A stretch of 14,190 nucleotides of DNA, from positions 1,220 to 15,409 of the forward strand of contig JAAXHR010000218.1 of NCBI GenBank assembly GCA_012270805.1. Reading direction: 5' to 3'. The stretch is from Dehalococcoidia bacterium (lineage in GTDB: Bacteria > Chloroflexota > Dehalococcoidia > Lucifugimonadales > Lucifugimonadaceae). Shown piece by piece: positions 7,333 through 14,077 of the stretch. A program made the position numbers and the translations under genes. How positions within the stretch are numbered: position 1 is the first letter of the stretch; each line of letters begins with the position of its first letter. The notes under the pieces are model-generated. The model was given only the letters and a program-made list of their open reading frames with translations. It was not told the origin of the DNA and made no database searches.

Positions 7333-8265
7333 GTGCCTTATTGGGATGAGATACTTGGACTTGTAGCCACCACGACTGATGAAGACGGGATCCCCGATTT
7401 CGATCGAGTTAGGCGCCTCTTTCTCAAAATTCTGAGCGAAACAACCGGGCGAGCAACGATACTTTACGCTTCGGCTTGGGTTCAAAAACCTACTCATGCC
7501 GATCAGTCCGGCATATCAGATGAAGATTTGCATGCGCTGATGACTGTTTCATCTGGCTTGCAGACACCAAATGTTGACCTCATCTTGCACAGCCCGGGCG
7601 GAGCGGTCTACTCGGCAGAAGCATTCGGTCTCTATTTGCGGGAAAGATTTCAACACGTCCGAGTGTTCGTTCCAAACCTCGCGATGTCTGCAGCGACGAT
7701 GATCGCTTGTCTGGCTGACGAGGTTTTTATGGGTAAACATTCATTCCTTGGCCCGACTGATCCACAGATCCCTGTTTACACACCATCAGGTTGGCGAATC
7801 GTTGCTGCGCTTGACGTTTTAGAACAAGCGAGACGAGCGCGATATTCGACATTTGATCCGGTAGAATCCGCCTCGTGGCAAGCGATGCTAAACCAATACG
7901 GGGCAGACATCGTTCGTCGTTCTGAACGGGCTGTTGCGTTTGCAGAAGAATTGACTCGACATTGGCTAACTAACTATCTCCTGAGAATTGATCCGACCGC
8001 CGCGCCCGACGTTGCTCAGTGGTTGTCGAACAACGAGTATTGGCGCGACCACGGGCGACACATAGCCCGGTCTACTTTGTGCAACCGGGGTGTACCGATC
8101 GGCTCGTTAGAGGACGATGATGTTTTGCAAGACCTCGTCCTATCGGTATTTCATGCAACAACTCATACTTTTGCGGGTACACAGGTGGTCAAAATTGTCG
8201 AAAACCATTTAGGGCGCGCTTATATGAAGTTCGAAAATCAATTAGCGGCTCCGACATCGGCTTAA
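7333..8265 (+). CDS. ClpP/SppA-fold protein, serine dehydrogenase proteinase (SDH_sah) family-like
   Basis: A 310-residue crotonase-fold serine protease relative without signal peptide or clear membrane segment, so cytosolic. The core shows the family features: the oxyanion segment LILHSPGGAVYSAEAF (about 83-98), the nucleophile helix PNLAMSAATMIACLADE with candidate serine S119, and then MGKHSFLGPTDPQIP (about 133-147). The pattern HSPGG - SAATMIA - LGPTDPQ is that of Pfam SDH_sah (archaeal and bacterial serine dehydrogenase proteinase) and of the related SppA/NfeD and ClpP enzymes. The catalytic base cannot be fixed by eye; K135, H136 and D143 are in the right area. The helical half after residue 155 carries no motif I know. 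GTG at 7333 is the first start after an in-frame stop at 7324; there is no visible Shine-Dalgarno. Composition looks somewhat more AT-rich than its neighbours. Substrate unknown; membrane-protein or stress proteolysis is a guess. Confidence 0.8.
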   Translation: MPYWDEILGLVATTTDEDGIPDFDRVRRLFLKILSETTGRATILYASAWVQKPTHADQSGISDEDLHALMTVSSGLQTPNVDLILHSPGGAVYSAEAFGLYLRERFQHVRVFVPNLAMSAATMIACLADEVFMGKHSFLGPTDPQIPVYTPSGWRIVAALDVLEQARRARYSTFDPVESASWQAMLNQYGADIVRRSERAVAFAEELTRHWLTNYLLRIDPTAAPDVAQWLSNNEYWRDHGRHIARSTLCNRGVPIGSLEDDDVLQDLVLSVFHATTHTFAGTQVVKIVENHLGRAYMKFENQLAAPTSA

Positions 8266-8272
8266 GCTCGTC

Positions 8273-8755
8273 TCAGATCAGTTCCAACTCCGCTGTCACG
8301 TCGATGCTGTCGGAGATGCTTCTGTATACGGGGCAGGAGTTGTGATGCACCCTCATTACTCGATCTAACGCATCTCGCTTCTCCTCCATCAGCTCTGGAT
8401 CGATGGTCAGCTTATAGGTGATATGGATGCGCTTGATGACGAGGACGTTACCTTCCTTCTCGATCTCGCCGAGAGCGTCGGATTCGAGATAACCCTCGCC
8501 GGCCGGAATTCCGCGCGCCTCAAGGGCGCCGCCGAACGTGCCGGTCATTCAACCACTAGTGGCGGCTACGATGTAATCCAACGTCGTGGCGTGCGGTTCG
8601 GAGATGTCGGGGCTGACTCCGTAGTGTTCCGCGACTTCCGAGTGGACGCCGAACTTGACCTCGCCGTCGATCGGTAAGTGCGCGATCCGGAACGGACCTT
8701 TTATCCTCTGCAACCGAATGTGAGAACGGTAAGCTACCGCGTCGCCGTTTGACAT
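8273..8755 (-). CDS. OsmC-family peroxidase-like protein with in-frame TGA at the catalytic cysteine (putative selenoprotein)
   Basis: Two adjacent open stretches (68 and 91 residues) are one gene: same frame, separated only by a TGA at 8549-8551, total 160 codons, a normal OsmC length. The first part ends TTLDYIVAATSG, the second begins MTGTFGGALEARGI. In OsmC proteins of this kind that junction reads as small residues, Gly, then the first redox cysteine followed by MTGT, so the TGA replaces exactly that cysteine (position 69). The second catalytic cysteine is intact in HHNSCPVYRSI (position 141). OsmC/Ohr proteins reduce organic hydroperoxides with this cysteine pair. Selenocysteine at position 69 is the simplest reading; Sec-containing OsmC-like proteins have, from memory, been reported from marine metagenomes. 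Alternatives are a nonsense mutation or a base error. ATG 8755 has GGAAAGAG upstream. The gene is convergent with the SDH-like gene (7 bases apart) and divergent from 8854. Conceptual translation should read TGA as U. Confidence 0.85.
8499..8544 (-). promoter_or_regulatory. SECIS-like stem-loop downstream of the in-frame TGA
   Basis: Starting four bases after the TGA on the minus strand, an extended hairpin can be folded. The base stem is CCGGC (8544-8540) with GCCGG (8503-8499); the middle part has imperfect pairs (UUC with GAA, GC with GC, small bulges); the upper stem is GCGCC (8529-8525) with GGCGC (8519-8515); the apical loop is CUUGA (8524-8520). Bacterial SECIS elements sit in this place, with a small apical loop about 16-37 bases after UGA and a guanine in it. 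Here the loop guanine is at the fourth loop position, not in the first two as the usual model asks, and the region is GC-rich, so pairing could arise by chance. Confidence 0.45.
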
Positions 8756-8780
8756 GTCTGCTCTTTCCGAAATTTTGGGC

Positions 8781-8796
8781 TCTAGATTCGACTAGA
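8781..8796. promoter_or_regulatory. 16-base perfect dyad in the divergent osmC/methyltransferase intergenic region
   Basis: TCTAG-ATTCGA-CTAGA is an inverted repeat with five-base arms and a six-base spacer, 26 bases upstream of the OsmC-like start and 58 upstream of the methyltransferase start. Its place between divergent genes suits an operator, for example for a peroxide-responsive regulator, but only one copy is present and no clear -35/-10 pair could be fixed for either gene. Confidence 0.3.
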
Positions 8797-8853
8797 ATAT
8801 CGCAATGAAGTAACACATGGCACGTGATTCCGATTCGTGCATAACCCATCCAG

Positions 8854-9303
8854 ATGAACTTCTTTCGCATCCCGCCGGTACCACCCGCACTGTTCACGAT
8901 CATCGCGGGTGTCATTCATCAAGTCTTTTGGCCATTTGAACCATTAAAGGGGCCTTGGAACTTCGTTAGCGGCGGCATCATAATCGCGCTTGCAGTTGTC
9001 ATGTTCGGCGCGGCCCTTGCAACTTTCCATCGCCACAACGAAAGCTTCGACATTCGCAAACCGACGCGGAATCTAATCACTGACGGTATCTACGCCTCAT
9101 CCCGCAATCCGGCCTATCTAGCGATGATCATCGCGATTTTCGGCATCGGGTGTGCCGCCAATTCGCTCTCGATAATGTTGGCCACGATCCCTTCGTTTGC
9201 GGTCTTCAACTGGTACACGGTCCCGTGGGAAGAGAGCCGTCTTCGACGTACACTCGGCGCTGAGTACAGCCGCTACACGGAACGGGTTCGGCGTTGGTTG
9301 TGA
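8854..9303 (+). CDS. Isoprenylcysteine carboxyl methyltransferase (ICMT/PEMT)-like membrane protein
   Basis: A 149-residue integral membrane protein with hydrophobic segments near residues 10-28, 38-58, 87-101 and 104-122. The C-terminal signature of the ICMT/PEMT family is complete: LITDGIYASSRNPAYLAM (about 74-91), VPWEESRLRRTLGAEY (about 123-138) and YTERVRRWL at the end, the region that binds S-adenosylmethionine in this fold. Bacterial members methylate unknown small lipophilic or thiol substrates; protein prenylcysteine methylation is not expected in bacteria, so the substrate is open. Typical length for the short bacterial branch is 150-200, so the gene looks complete. The ATG at 8854 has no strong Shine-Dalgarno. 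It is divergent from the OsmC-like gene, sharing a 98-base intergenic region, and convergent with pheA, 22 bases apart. Confidence 0.85.
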   Translation: MNFFRIPPVPPALFTIIAGVIHQVFWPFEPLKGPWNFVSGGIIIALAVVMFGAALATFHRHNESFDIRKPTRNLITDGIYASSRNPAYLAMIIAIFGIGCAANSLSIMLATIPSFAVFNWYTVPWEESRLRRTLGAEYSRYTERVRRWL

Positions 9304-9325
9304 GTCGAATTCGTACGACGGCTAG

Positions 9326-10168
9326 CTAGTAGATTTTGGTCGCAATCGGGTACGACCCGAGAATTTTTACGAGCGGTGCCAACTCTCGCAACCCGTCCAC
9401 CGTTTCCGAAATTTCTGGATCCGTTCGATGCCCCACAAAGTCCAAGAGGAACACGTAGTTGCCGAGTTCATCGCCCGTGGGGCGCGATTCGATTTTTGTC
9501 AGGTTGATGTTGCGGCGGGCAAAGGGTTCGAGGGCCATGTAGAGCTGGCCGGGTGTGTCGCGGTTCATGAAACTGAATACGATGCTGGTTTTATCCGTGC
9601 CAGTTGGTTCATGATCCGATTGACCGAGAATCACGAAGCGCGTGACGTTGTTTTTGCGGTCTTGGATGCCGGATCTGATCACCGGTAACCCAGCCAAATC
9701 AGCGGCGCGGCGCGGTCCGATGGCAGAAACATCGGTGCTTTCGGCCTTCACGCGATACACAGCCTCAACGGTGCTGGCGGTGCCGACGCGGGCCGCTTCG
9801 GGGAGATGGGCATCCAGGAATTGGCGGCACTGAGATAACGCCTCAGGTTTGGATCTCACGACTTTGATCTGGGACAAATCGACACCGGGGTGGGCGATCA
9901 AACACTGCTCTATGCCAAGTAGCATCTCGCCTTTGATCTGGATATCCGATGTCCGAACCAAAAAATCTTCGATGTCGATGACTGCGCCGCCGACGCTGTT
10001 CTCGATGGGCACAATTGCTTCATCGACTTCGCCGTCTACGAGCGCGCCGACCACTTGATGCATCTCTGGATATCCGATCCGCTCCCAGTCCGCAGGAGCG
10101 TAAACATGGCACGCCTGGTCGGTGAAAGTCCCTTCAGGGCCAAGGTGCGAGATGCGTTTAGGCGACAA
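9326..10168 (-). CDS. pheA: Prephenate dehydratase
   Basis: Converts prephenate to phenylpyruvate in phenylalanine synthesis, cytosolic. 280 residues, the size of the mono-functional enzyme (no chorismate mutase domain). The PDT domain begins at once with ISHLGPEGTFTDQA; PIENSVGGAV (54-63) and SKPEALSQC (106-114) are conserved binding segments and NNVTRF (173-178) holds the catalytic T176-R177-F178. An ACT domain (about 194-270) has KIESRP (225-230), the phenylalanine feedback-inhibition site. The start is TTG at 10168: an in-frame stop lies 24 bases upstream with no ATG or GTG between, and the conserved sequence starts at residue 6. That TTG lies inside the upstream trkA, overlapping it by 11 bases, which suggests translational coupling. 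Last gene of the minus-strand trk cluster. Confidence 0.95.
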   Translation of the reverse strand: MSPKRISHLGPEGTFTDQACHVYAPADWERIGYPEMHQVVGALVDGEVDEAIVPIENSVGGAVIDIEDFLVRTSDIQIKGEMLLGIEQCLIAHPGVDLSQIKVVRSKPEALSQCRQFLDAHLPEAARVGTASTVEAVYRVKAESTDVSAIGPRRAADLAGLPVIRSGIQDRKNNVTRFVILGQSDHEPTGTDKTSIVFSFMNRDTPGQLYMALEPFARRNINLTKIESRPTGDELGNYVFLLDFVGHRTDPEISETVDGLRELAPLVKILGSYPIATKIY

Positions 10169-10841
10169 GCGAAGAGAACCTCTGACCAGTCAATACGTAT
10201 GCCAGCTCGTCCAACGCCTCGACGGGACAAGATGCAATCACCTCTTCGCCGCCGAGAATAACTGTATCTTCGGTCGGCACGAACGGCGAACCGACACTGG
10301 ACACGATTAGAGCGATGATGATCCCGTAAGGAAGAGCAAGGTCGCGGAACCGGTTGCCAACCGACCTGGCGTTGCGAGGAATCTTCATCGATACGAGTTT
10401 TTCGTTACGGTCGTTCAGGGTCATTAATTCGACCATGGGATGGTCAAGCAACGTGCCGGCTAGATTGGCCAGGATGATGTCCGTGCGGCTGATGATGGAA
10501 TCTACCCCAGCCGCCAAGAACAGATTCGTGTCAGTGCTGTCGTTAACGATCGAGACCACGGTTTCGACATCGAAGGTGAATTTCGCCAATTGGCAAGATG
10601 CGAGATTGACAGCGTCGTCGCCGGTTGTGGCGATAAGCGCATCGCAACGATTGATGCCTGCGCTGTGAAGAGTGAACTCCTCGGTGGCATCGCCGAGCAT
10701 CGCGACGTTGCCAAGTGTCTTCTGAACCATGTCGACGCGGGTTTCGTCGGTGTCGAGCAACAATACCTCGTGTCCAGCGTGCAGCTGTGAAAACGCGCTG
10801 CGGGTGCCTATGGCTCCGCATCCAACGATGATGACATACAT
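10158..10841 (-). CDS. trkA: TrkA-family potassium uptake regulator, RCK_N + RCK_C (second copy)
   Basis: A 227-residue cytosolic gating subunit of a Trk/Ktr potassium transporter. The RCK_N Rossmann fold is intact: VGCGAIG (G7-x-G9-x2-G12) and the acidic residue D30 at the end of the second strand (LLLDTDE), which normally contacts NAD(H) or ATP/ADP ribose. GDATEEFTL and the ATTGDDAVN segment are the usual following motifs. An RCK_C (TrkA_C) domain covers about residues 135-220 (NRFRDLALPYGIIIALIV, then GGEEVIASCPVEAL). ATG 10841 is preceded by GGACAG eight bases away. The gene follows the RCK_N-only gene by 28 bases, and its last 11 bases overlap pheA. The cluster has two full-length TrkA-like proteins, so hetero-oligomeric rings are possible. 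The symbol is by family; ktr naming would be as reasonable. Confidence 0.9.
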   Translation of the reverse strand: MYVIIVGCGAIGTRSAFSQLHAGHEVLLLDTDETRVDMVQKTLGNVAMLGDATEEFTLHSAGINRCDALIATTGDDAVNLASCQLAKFTFDVETVVSIVNDSTDTNLFLAAGVDSIISRTDIILANLAGTLLDHPMVELMTLNDRNEKLVSMKIPRNARSVGNRFRDLALPYGIIIALIVSSVGSPFVPTEDTVILGGEEVIASCPVEALDELAYVLTGQRFSSLVA

Positions 10842-10869
10842 TTCAAACTGTCCGTGATCGTAGCTTCAA

Positions 10870-11322
10870 CTACTGTGCTGGAGTTGCATCATTCTCACCA
10901 GAACTTTCCGTACCCATGTTAAGTATGTCGCGCAAATCGGACAACGCCAACGTGTACGGGTTCACGATGCGAATGTCGAAACGTTCGTAGATCGTGCCCA
11001 GAGATTCATTGGTAACTACCGCGATGACATTTTCTACGTTGTACGTAATCTTCGCTTTTAGGGCCGCGAGACCGTTCTCGGCAGGGGTTCGCAGTGCCGC
11101 GATGAAAAGGTCTGTACCGCGGATATCCATGGCTACCATCGTTTCGTCCAAAGTCGGTTTGGCTTCAAGCAACGCAACGTTGCTCCTAGCAACGAGATGG
11201 CTGGGCAGCGATCGGAGGTGCCTGCCTTCGGCCCCTACGATCAGGACGTGGTGCCCCGATTCGCTGAGGATATTGGCCATCACGATGCCCAAGCGATCAT
11301 GTCCTGCAATTACGACTCTCAT
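10870..11322 (-). CDS. Stand-alone RCK_N (TrkA-N-like) protein with degenerate nucleotide site
   Basis: A 150-residue protein made only of a TrkA-N-like Rossmann domain plus a short polar tail (GTESSGENDATPAQ); there is no RCK_C domain. The dinucleotide-binding loop is altered: G7-H-D9-R-L-G12 instead of GxGxxG, and the strand-2 acidic residue is replaced by G30 (LIVGAEG), so ordinary NAD or ATP binding is doubtful. The rest of the fold is preserved (DLFIAALRTPAENGLAALKA, NVENVIAVVTNESL). The ATG at 11322 is chosen because it aligns with the start of the paralogue downstream; an in-frame GTG at 11328 is possible. It lies 21 bases after the Usp gene and 28 bases before the second trkA, so it is part of the same unit. 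It may act as a partner subunit of the RCK ring rather than as a sensor; that is inference. Confidence 0.8.
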   Translation of the reverse strand: MRVVIAGHDRLGIVMANILSESGHHVLIVGAEGRHLRSLPSHLVARSNVALLEAKPTLDETMVAMDIRGTDLFIAALRTPAENGLAALKAKITYNVENVIAVVTNESLGTIYERFDIRIVNPYTLALSDLRDILNMGTESSGENDATPAQ

Positions 11323-11343
11323 TTTCACTAATTTATCGAAGAA

Positions 11344-11829
11344 TCAATCATCGCCATTGGCGCGCATGAGGATCTGCTGATCAGGCTGCCCCGATGCGGC
11401 TTCAAAGCCCTCTGCTGCTTCGCGGACCAACACCACTGCGCAAGGCGCGTTCGCCATAAGATACTCCGCGTCCGAGTCGATCGTTTTGGCGTTCAACGTC
11501 GCCAGAACCTTGGCTGTAGCGACAATTACCTCGGCGCCGTAATCCAAAGCCTCTCTAACCAGCACCGGGCCGATGGACCGGGATTGCAGTATCGAGCCTC
11601 GGACTCCGCCGCGAAGCCCGGTTGCAGACTCGGCATCCTGCAGAACGCGTTCTCCCTCTCGATATCGTGCGGGATCGGGCGCATCTAGAGCGAACCTTCG
11701 ATCGACGACGATGACGTGCACGAACTGAAGGCTTCGGTGGTTGCCCGAAAGCAGGCTTACTGCTGTGTCGATCGCCTCCTCGTCGCTGTCGTCGCCGCGG
11801 ACCAGACACATGACGCGGGAGTACTTCAT
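11344..11829 (-). CDS. Universal stress protein (Usp) domain protein
   Basis: A 161-residue single Usp domain. The N-terminus has the alternating strand-helix start (VMCLVRGDDSDEEAIDTAVS), the middle strand LQFVHVIVVD, and the C-terminal YGAEVIVATAK and AEYLMANAPCAVVLVR match the usual end of the fold. The G-x2-G-x9-G(S/T) ATP-binding loop is not present: that stretch reads TAKVLATLNAKTIDSDAEYL. It is therefore probably of the non-ATP-binding (UspA-like) kind. A polar tail of about 25 residues follows. Its ATG overlaps the TGA of the upstream trkA in an ATGA arrangement, so translation is likely coupled. Usp domains are often linked to ion transporters as regulators, and the position inside a trk cluster fits a role in potassium uptake control, but the binding partner is unknown. 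Confidence 0.85.
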   Translation of the reverse strand: MKYSRVMCLVRGDDSDEEAIDTAVSLLSGNHRSLQFVHVIVVDRRFALDAPDPARYREGERVLQDAESATGLRGGVRGSILQSRSIGPVLVREALDYGAEVIVATAKVLATLNAKTIDSDAEYLMANAPCAVVLVREAAEGFEAASGQPDQQILMRANGDD

Positions 11830-12506
11830 CCGTCCAGCTCGTCAACGAGGTGTTTCTGTCCAGCGACTACGATCTCATCGGTTGGGCGCGTACGTTCATC
11901 GAGGTCTGGAATTAATCGCGCGTTTTGGTCGCGGATCAGGGCCAAAACCGACAGGTGGTTCTGATCTCGGAACTCTGTGAACCCCGCATCGCGCAAGGTC
12001 ATATCTTGGAAGCGATCCGGGATCCGCATTCGACTGATGCCTTGAGACCCGCCGAGGGGGATGTAGTCGGTAACGTTAGGGGTAAACAATGTCTGCGCCA
12101 ATCGCATTCCGGCTTCTTCTTCGGCGTTGATCACCCGGTCGCAACCGATCCGTTGCAACGTCTCGGCGTGAAGCTGGTTCCTCGCCCGTGCAACCAGCAT
12201 CGGGATGTTGAAAGACCGTAGCAGCACTGCGGTCATGATGCTGGATTCGACGTTTCGTCCGATGGCGACGATTGCGACATCGAAGTTCTGGACTCCCAGG
12301 TCGCGCATCAGGACCTCGTCGGTGACATCGCCGGCCACGGAGTATGTGACCCGCCCGATGAGTTCTTGGATTCTCGCTTGGTCCTGATCGATCGCCAACA
12401 CATCGTGTCCGAGTTGAAACAGCCCGGTAGCTACACGCGAGCCGAAACGACCGACACCGGCTACGATTATGTTCTGGGTTGCCAATTTCGACTCCGGGAA
12501 CTGCAC
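11826..12506 (-). CDS. trkA: TrkA/KtrA-family potassium uptake regulator, RCK_N + RCK_C (first copy)
   Basis: A 226-residue cytosolic regulatory subunit next to trkH. VAGVGRFGSRVA (G17-x-G19-x-F-G22) and D40 (LAIDQD) give an intact nucleotide-binding loop; the GRFG form is typical of KtrA/KtrC proteins. GDVTDEVLMRDLGV and VINAEEEAGMRLAQTL are further family motifs. RCK_C occupies about residues 140-220 (RMRIPDRFQDMTLRDAGF, then LSVLALIRD). The start given is GTG 12506, the longest form; about ten residues precede the first strand and no clear Shine-Dalgarno is seen, so a TTG start at residue 8 cannot be excluded. It follows trkH by 25 bases and overlaps the Usp gene by four. By position this is the subunit most likely to form the ring under the TrkH channel. 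Confidence 0.92.
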   Translation of the reverse strand: MQFPESKLATQNIIVAGVGRFGSRVATGLFQLGHDVLAIDQDQARIQELIGRVTYSVAGDVTDEVLMRDLGVQNFDVAIVAIGRNVESSIMTAVLLRSFNIPMLVARARNQLHAETLQRIGCDRVINAEEEAGMRLAQTLFTPNVTDYIPLGGSQGISRMRIPDRFQDMTLRDAGFTEFRDQNHLSVLALIRDQNARLIPDLDERTRPTDEIVVAGQKHLVDELDG

Positions 12507-12531
12507 CCAGTGGCGGGAATGGGATTACAGT

Positions 12532-13995
12532 TCAACCGATTCTAACCTCTTCCGCAGGCAAGGCATATCGTTGCTCGACTTGCCGACCGGCCATCAACAA
12601 CGCCAGGGATAGCGGGCCGAATCGGCCGAGGAACATTGCGCAGATTATCAAGATTTGGGCTGCCCCATTTAGTTGCGACGTGATTCCGGTGTCCAATCCC
12701 ACTGTCGCGGCAGCGGATATGACTTGGAAGAAGACATCTCGGAAGGGTAGGTCAGATTGGAGCAGTTGCGCCAGGTAGGCGAATAGCAGGACAATTGCCG
12801 TCGAGACTGCGCCGAGGACCAACGCGCGTTGGACCACGCTCGGCCGAATACGGACATTGAACGCATTGGTGCTGCTGCGTCCTCTCATGGTCGCGATTAC
12901 AGCGATCAATATCACCATAAATGTGTTGACCTTGATCCCCCCGGCGGTGGTGCCCGATACTCCACCTATGAACATCAACATCTCGGTGGCGATATCCGTA
13001 GAGTTGGATGCTTGCCCATAGTCGATGACCGAAAATCCTGCGGTTCTGGCGGAGAAAGAGTGGAAAAACGCGTCCGCGATCTTCTGCACGATGCTGCTGT
13101 CGCCGGAGGTGCCTGGGTTGTCCCACTCGCCGATCGCAAACGTAATGAATCCTGTCAGAAGCAACCCCGCCGTCCCAATCAGAATCAACTTGCTTTCCAA
13201 CCGCAACATCCTGAAATTCTTCCGACGCCACACGTCGCTCCACAGGATGTAGCCCGTTCCTCCGATGAAGATCAGCGAGGCGAAGACAAACAATGTGAAG
13301 TAATCGGCCGCAAATCCTCTCATGCTGTCGCCACCCACGATGTCGTTTGGCAACACCTCAATTCCGGCATTGTTAAATGCCGAAATACCATGGAAAAACG
13401 CGAGCCACAACGTTTGCCAAATCTCGAAGCCTTCCCAAAGGTTGCGAACGAACGTCCAGTAAATCCATAGCACAATGAAGCCGATGAACTGGATTGCAAC
13501 CGCGAATACGACGATCTTCCGAACCAAGGTAGTGATGTCTCCGAGCTGACCCCAACCCAGACCTTCCCGCACGATCAATCGGTTCTGCAATCTAAGCTCT
13601 TGCCCGACTAGGATGATCAAGAAGGCTGCACCGGTCATAAATCCTAGTCCGCCGATGAAGATCAGCGTCAGTATCACCGCCTGTCCGAACAGTGTCCAGT
13701 GTTCGAGCGTATCAACCGTGACCAACCCGGTGACGGTTACCGATGTAGTCGCGGTGAAGAGGCATGTGAGAATGTTTGCGGCTCCTGGCGCCTTGCTAGA
13801 AATTGGCAGTAGAAGCAGGAATGTGCCGATCAAATCGATGATGAGGAACCCGTAAATGAGCGACATCGGCGATGTAAGTCCACGCACGGACATCGTACGC
13901 GGTGCGACCGATACATCTACGGATGCAGTTGCGGCTTGACGTGGGACACGAACAACGTGGTCCCCAATTCTCGTTCGATTGTCCTGAGGCTCCAT
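12532..13995 (-). CDS. trkH: Potassium uptake channel subunit TrkH/KtrB
   Basis: The membrane-embedded potassium-translocating subunit, 487 residues, formed of four M1-P-M2 repeats. All four selectivity-filter glycines are present: TVTGL (G90), NNAGI (G211), RTAGF (G320) and ATVGL (G433), as expected for Trk/Ktr/HKT proteins. GGVSGTTAGGIKV (344-356) is the conserved gating loop of repeat three, and MFLGRFGPLSLALLM near the C-terminus is the KtrB/TrkH end signature. The first hydrophobic helix begins near residue 45; the preceding 40 polar residues are longer than in most KtrB proteins, and no Shine-Dalgarno stands before ATG 13995, so an internal start (ATG at residue 35 or 44) is possible. 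It is first in the cluster trkH-trkA-usp-RCK_N-trkA-pheA. The 82 bases between it and the divergent gene at 14078 must hold both promoters; none is clear by eye. Confidence 0.95.
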   Translation of the reverse strand: MEPQDNRTRIGDHVVRVPRQAATASVDVSVAPRTMSVRGLTSPMSLIYGFLIIDLIGTFLLLLPISSKAPGAANILTCLFTATTSVTVTGLVTVDTLEHWTLFGQAVILTLIFIGGLGFMTGAAFLIILVGQELRLQNRLIVREGLGWGQLGDITTLVRKIVVFAVAIQFIGFIVLWIYWTFVRNLWEGFEIWQTLWLAFFHGISAFNNAGIEVLPNDIVGGDSMRGFAADYFTLFVFASLIFIGGTGYILWSDVWRRKNFRMLRLESKLILIGTAGLLLTGFITFAIGEWDNPGTSGDSSIVQKIADAFFHSFSARTAGFSVIDYGQASNSTDIATEMLMFIGGVSGTTAGGIKVNTFMVILIAVIATMRGRSSTNAFNVRIRPSVVQRALVLGAVSTAIVLLFAYLAQLLQSDLPFRDVFFQVISAAATVGLDTGITSQLNGAAQILIICAMFLGRFGPLSLALLMAGRQVEQRYALPAEEVRIG

Positions 13996-14077
13996 GTCGG
14001 AATGTGCACAAAGGCGGCAGAAGCAGCTTTCGCCAACATACTAGATTACGCGTCCGAATCTGAGAGGTTAGCGCTCT

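Noticed and set aside
8273..8548. The OsmC 3' half as an independent gene starting at ATG 8548
   Set aside because: It lacks half of the OsmC fold, has no ribosome binding site of its own, and continues in frame directly from the preceding half across the TGA.
8556..8915. 119-codon minus-strand frame overlapping the OsmC-like gene and the divergent promoter region
   Set aside because: Overlaps the first half of the OsmC gene in another frame and covers the intergenic region; no family features and no ribosome binding site.
9304..9325. Small dyad GTCG-N8-CGAC between the convergent methyltransferase and pheA genes
   Set aside because: Four-base arms with no T-run on either strand; too weak to call a terminator.
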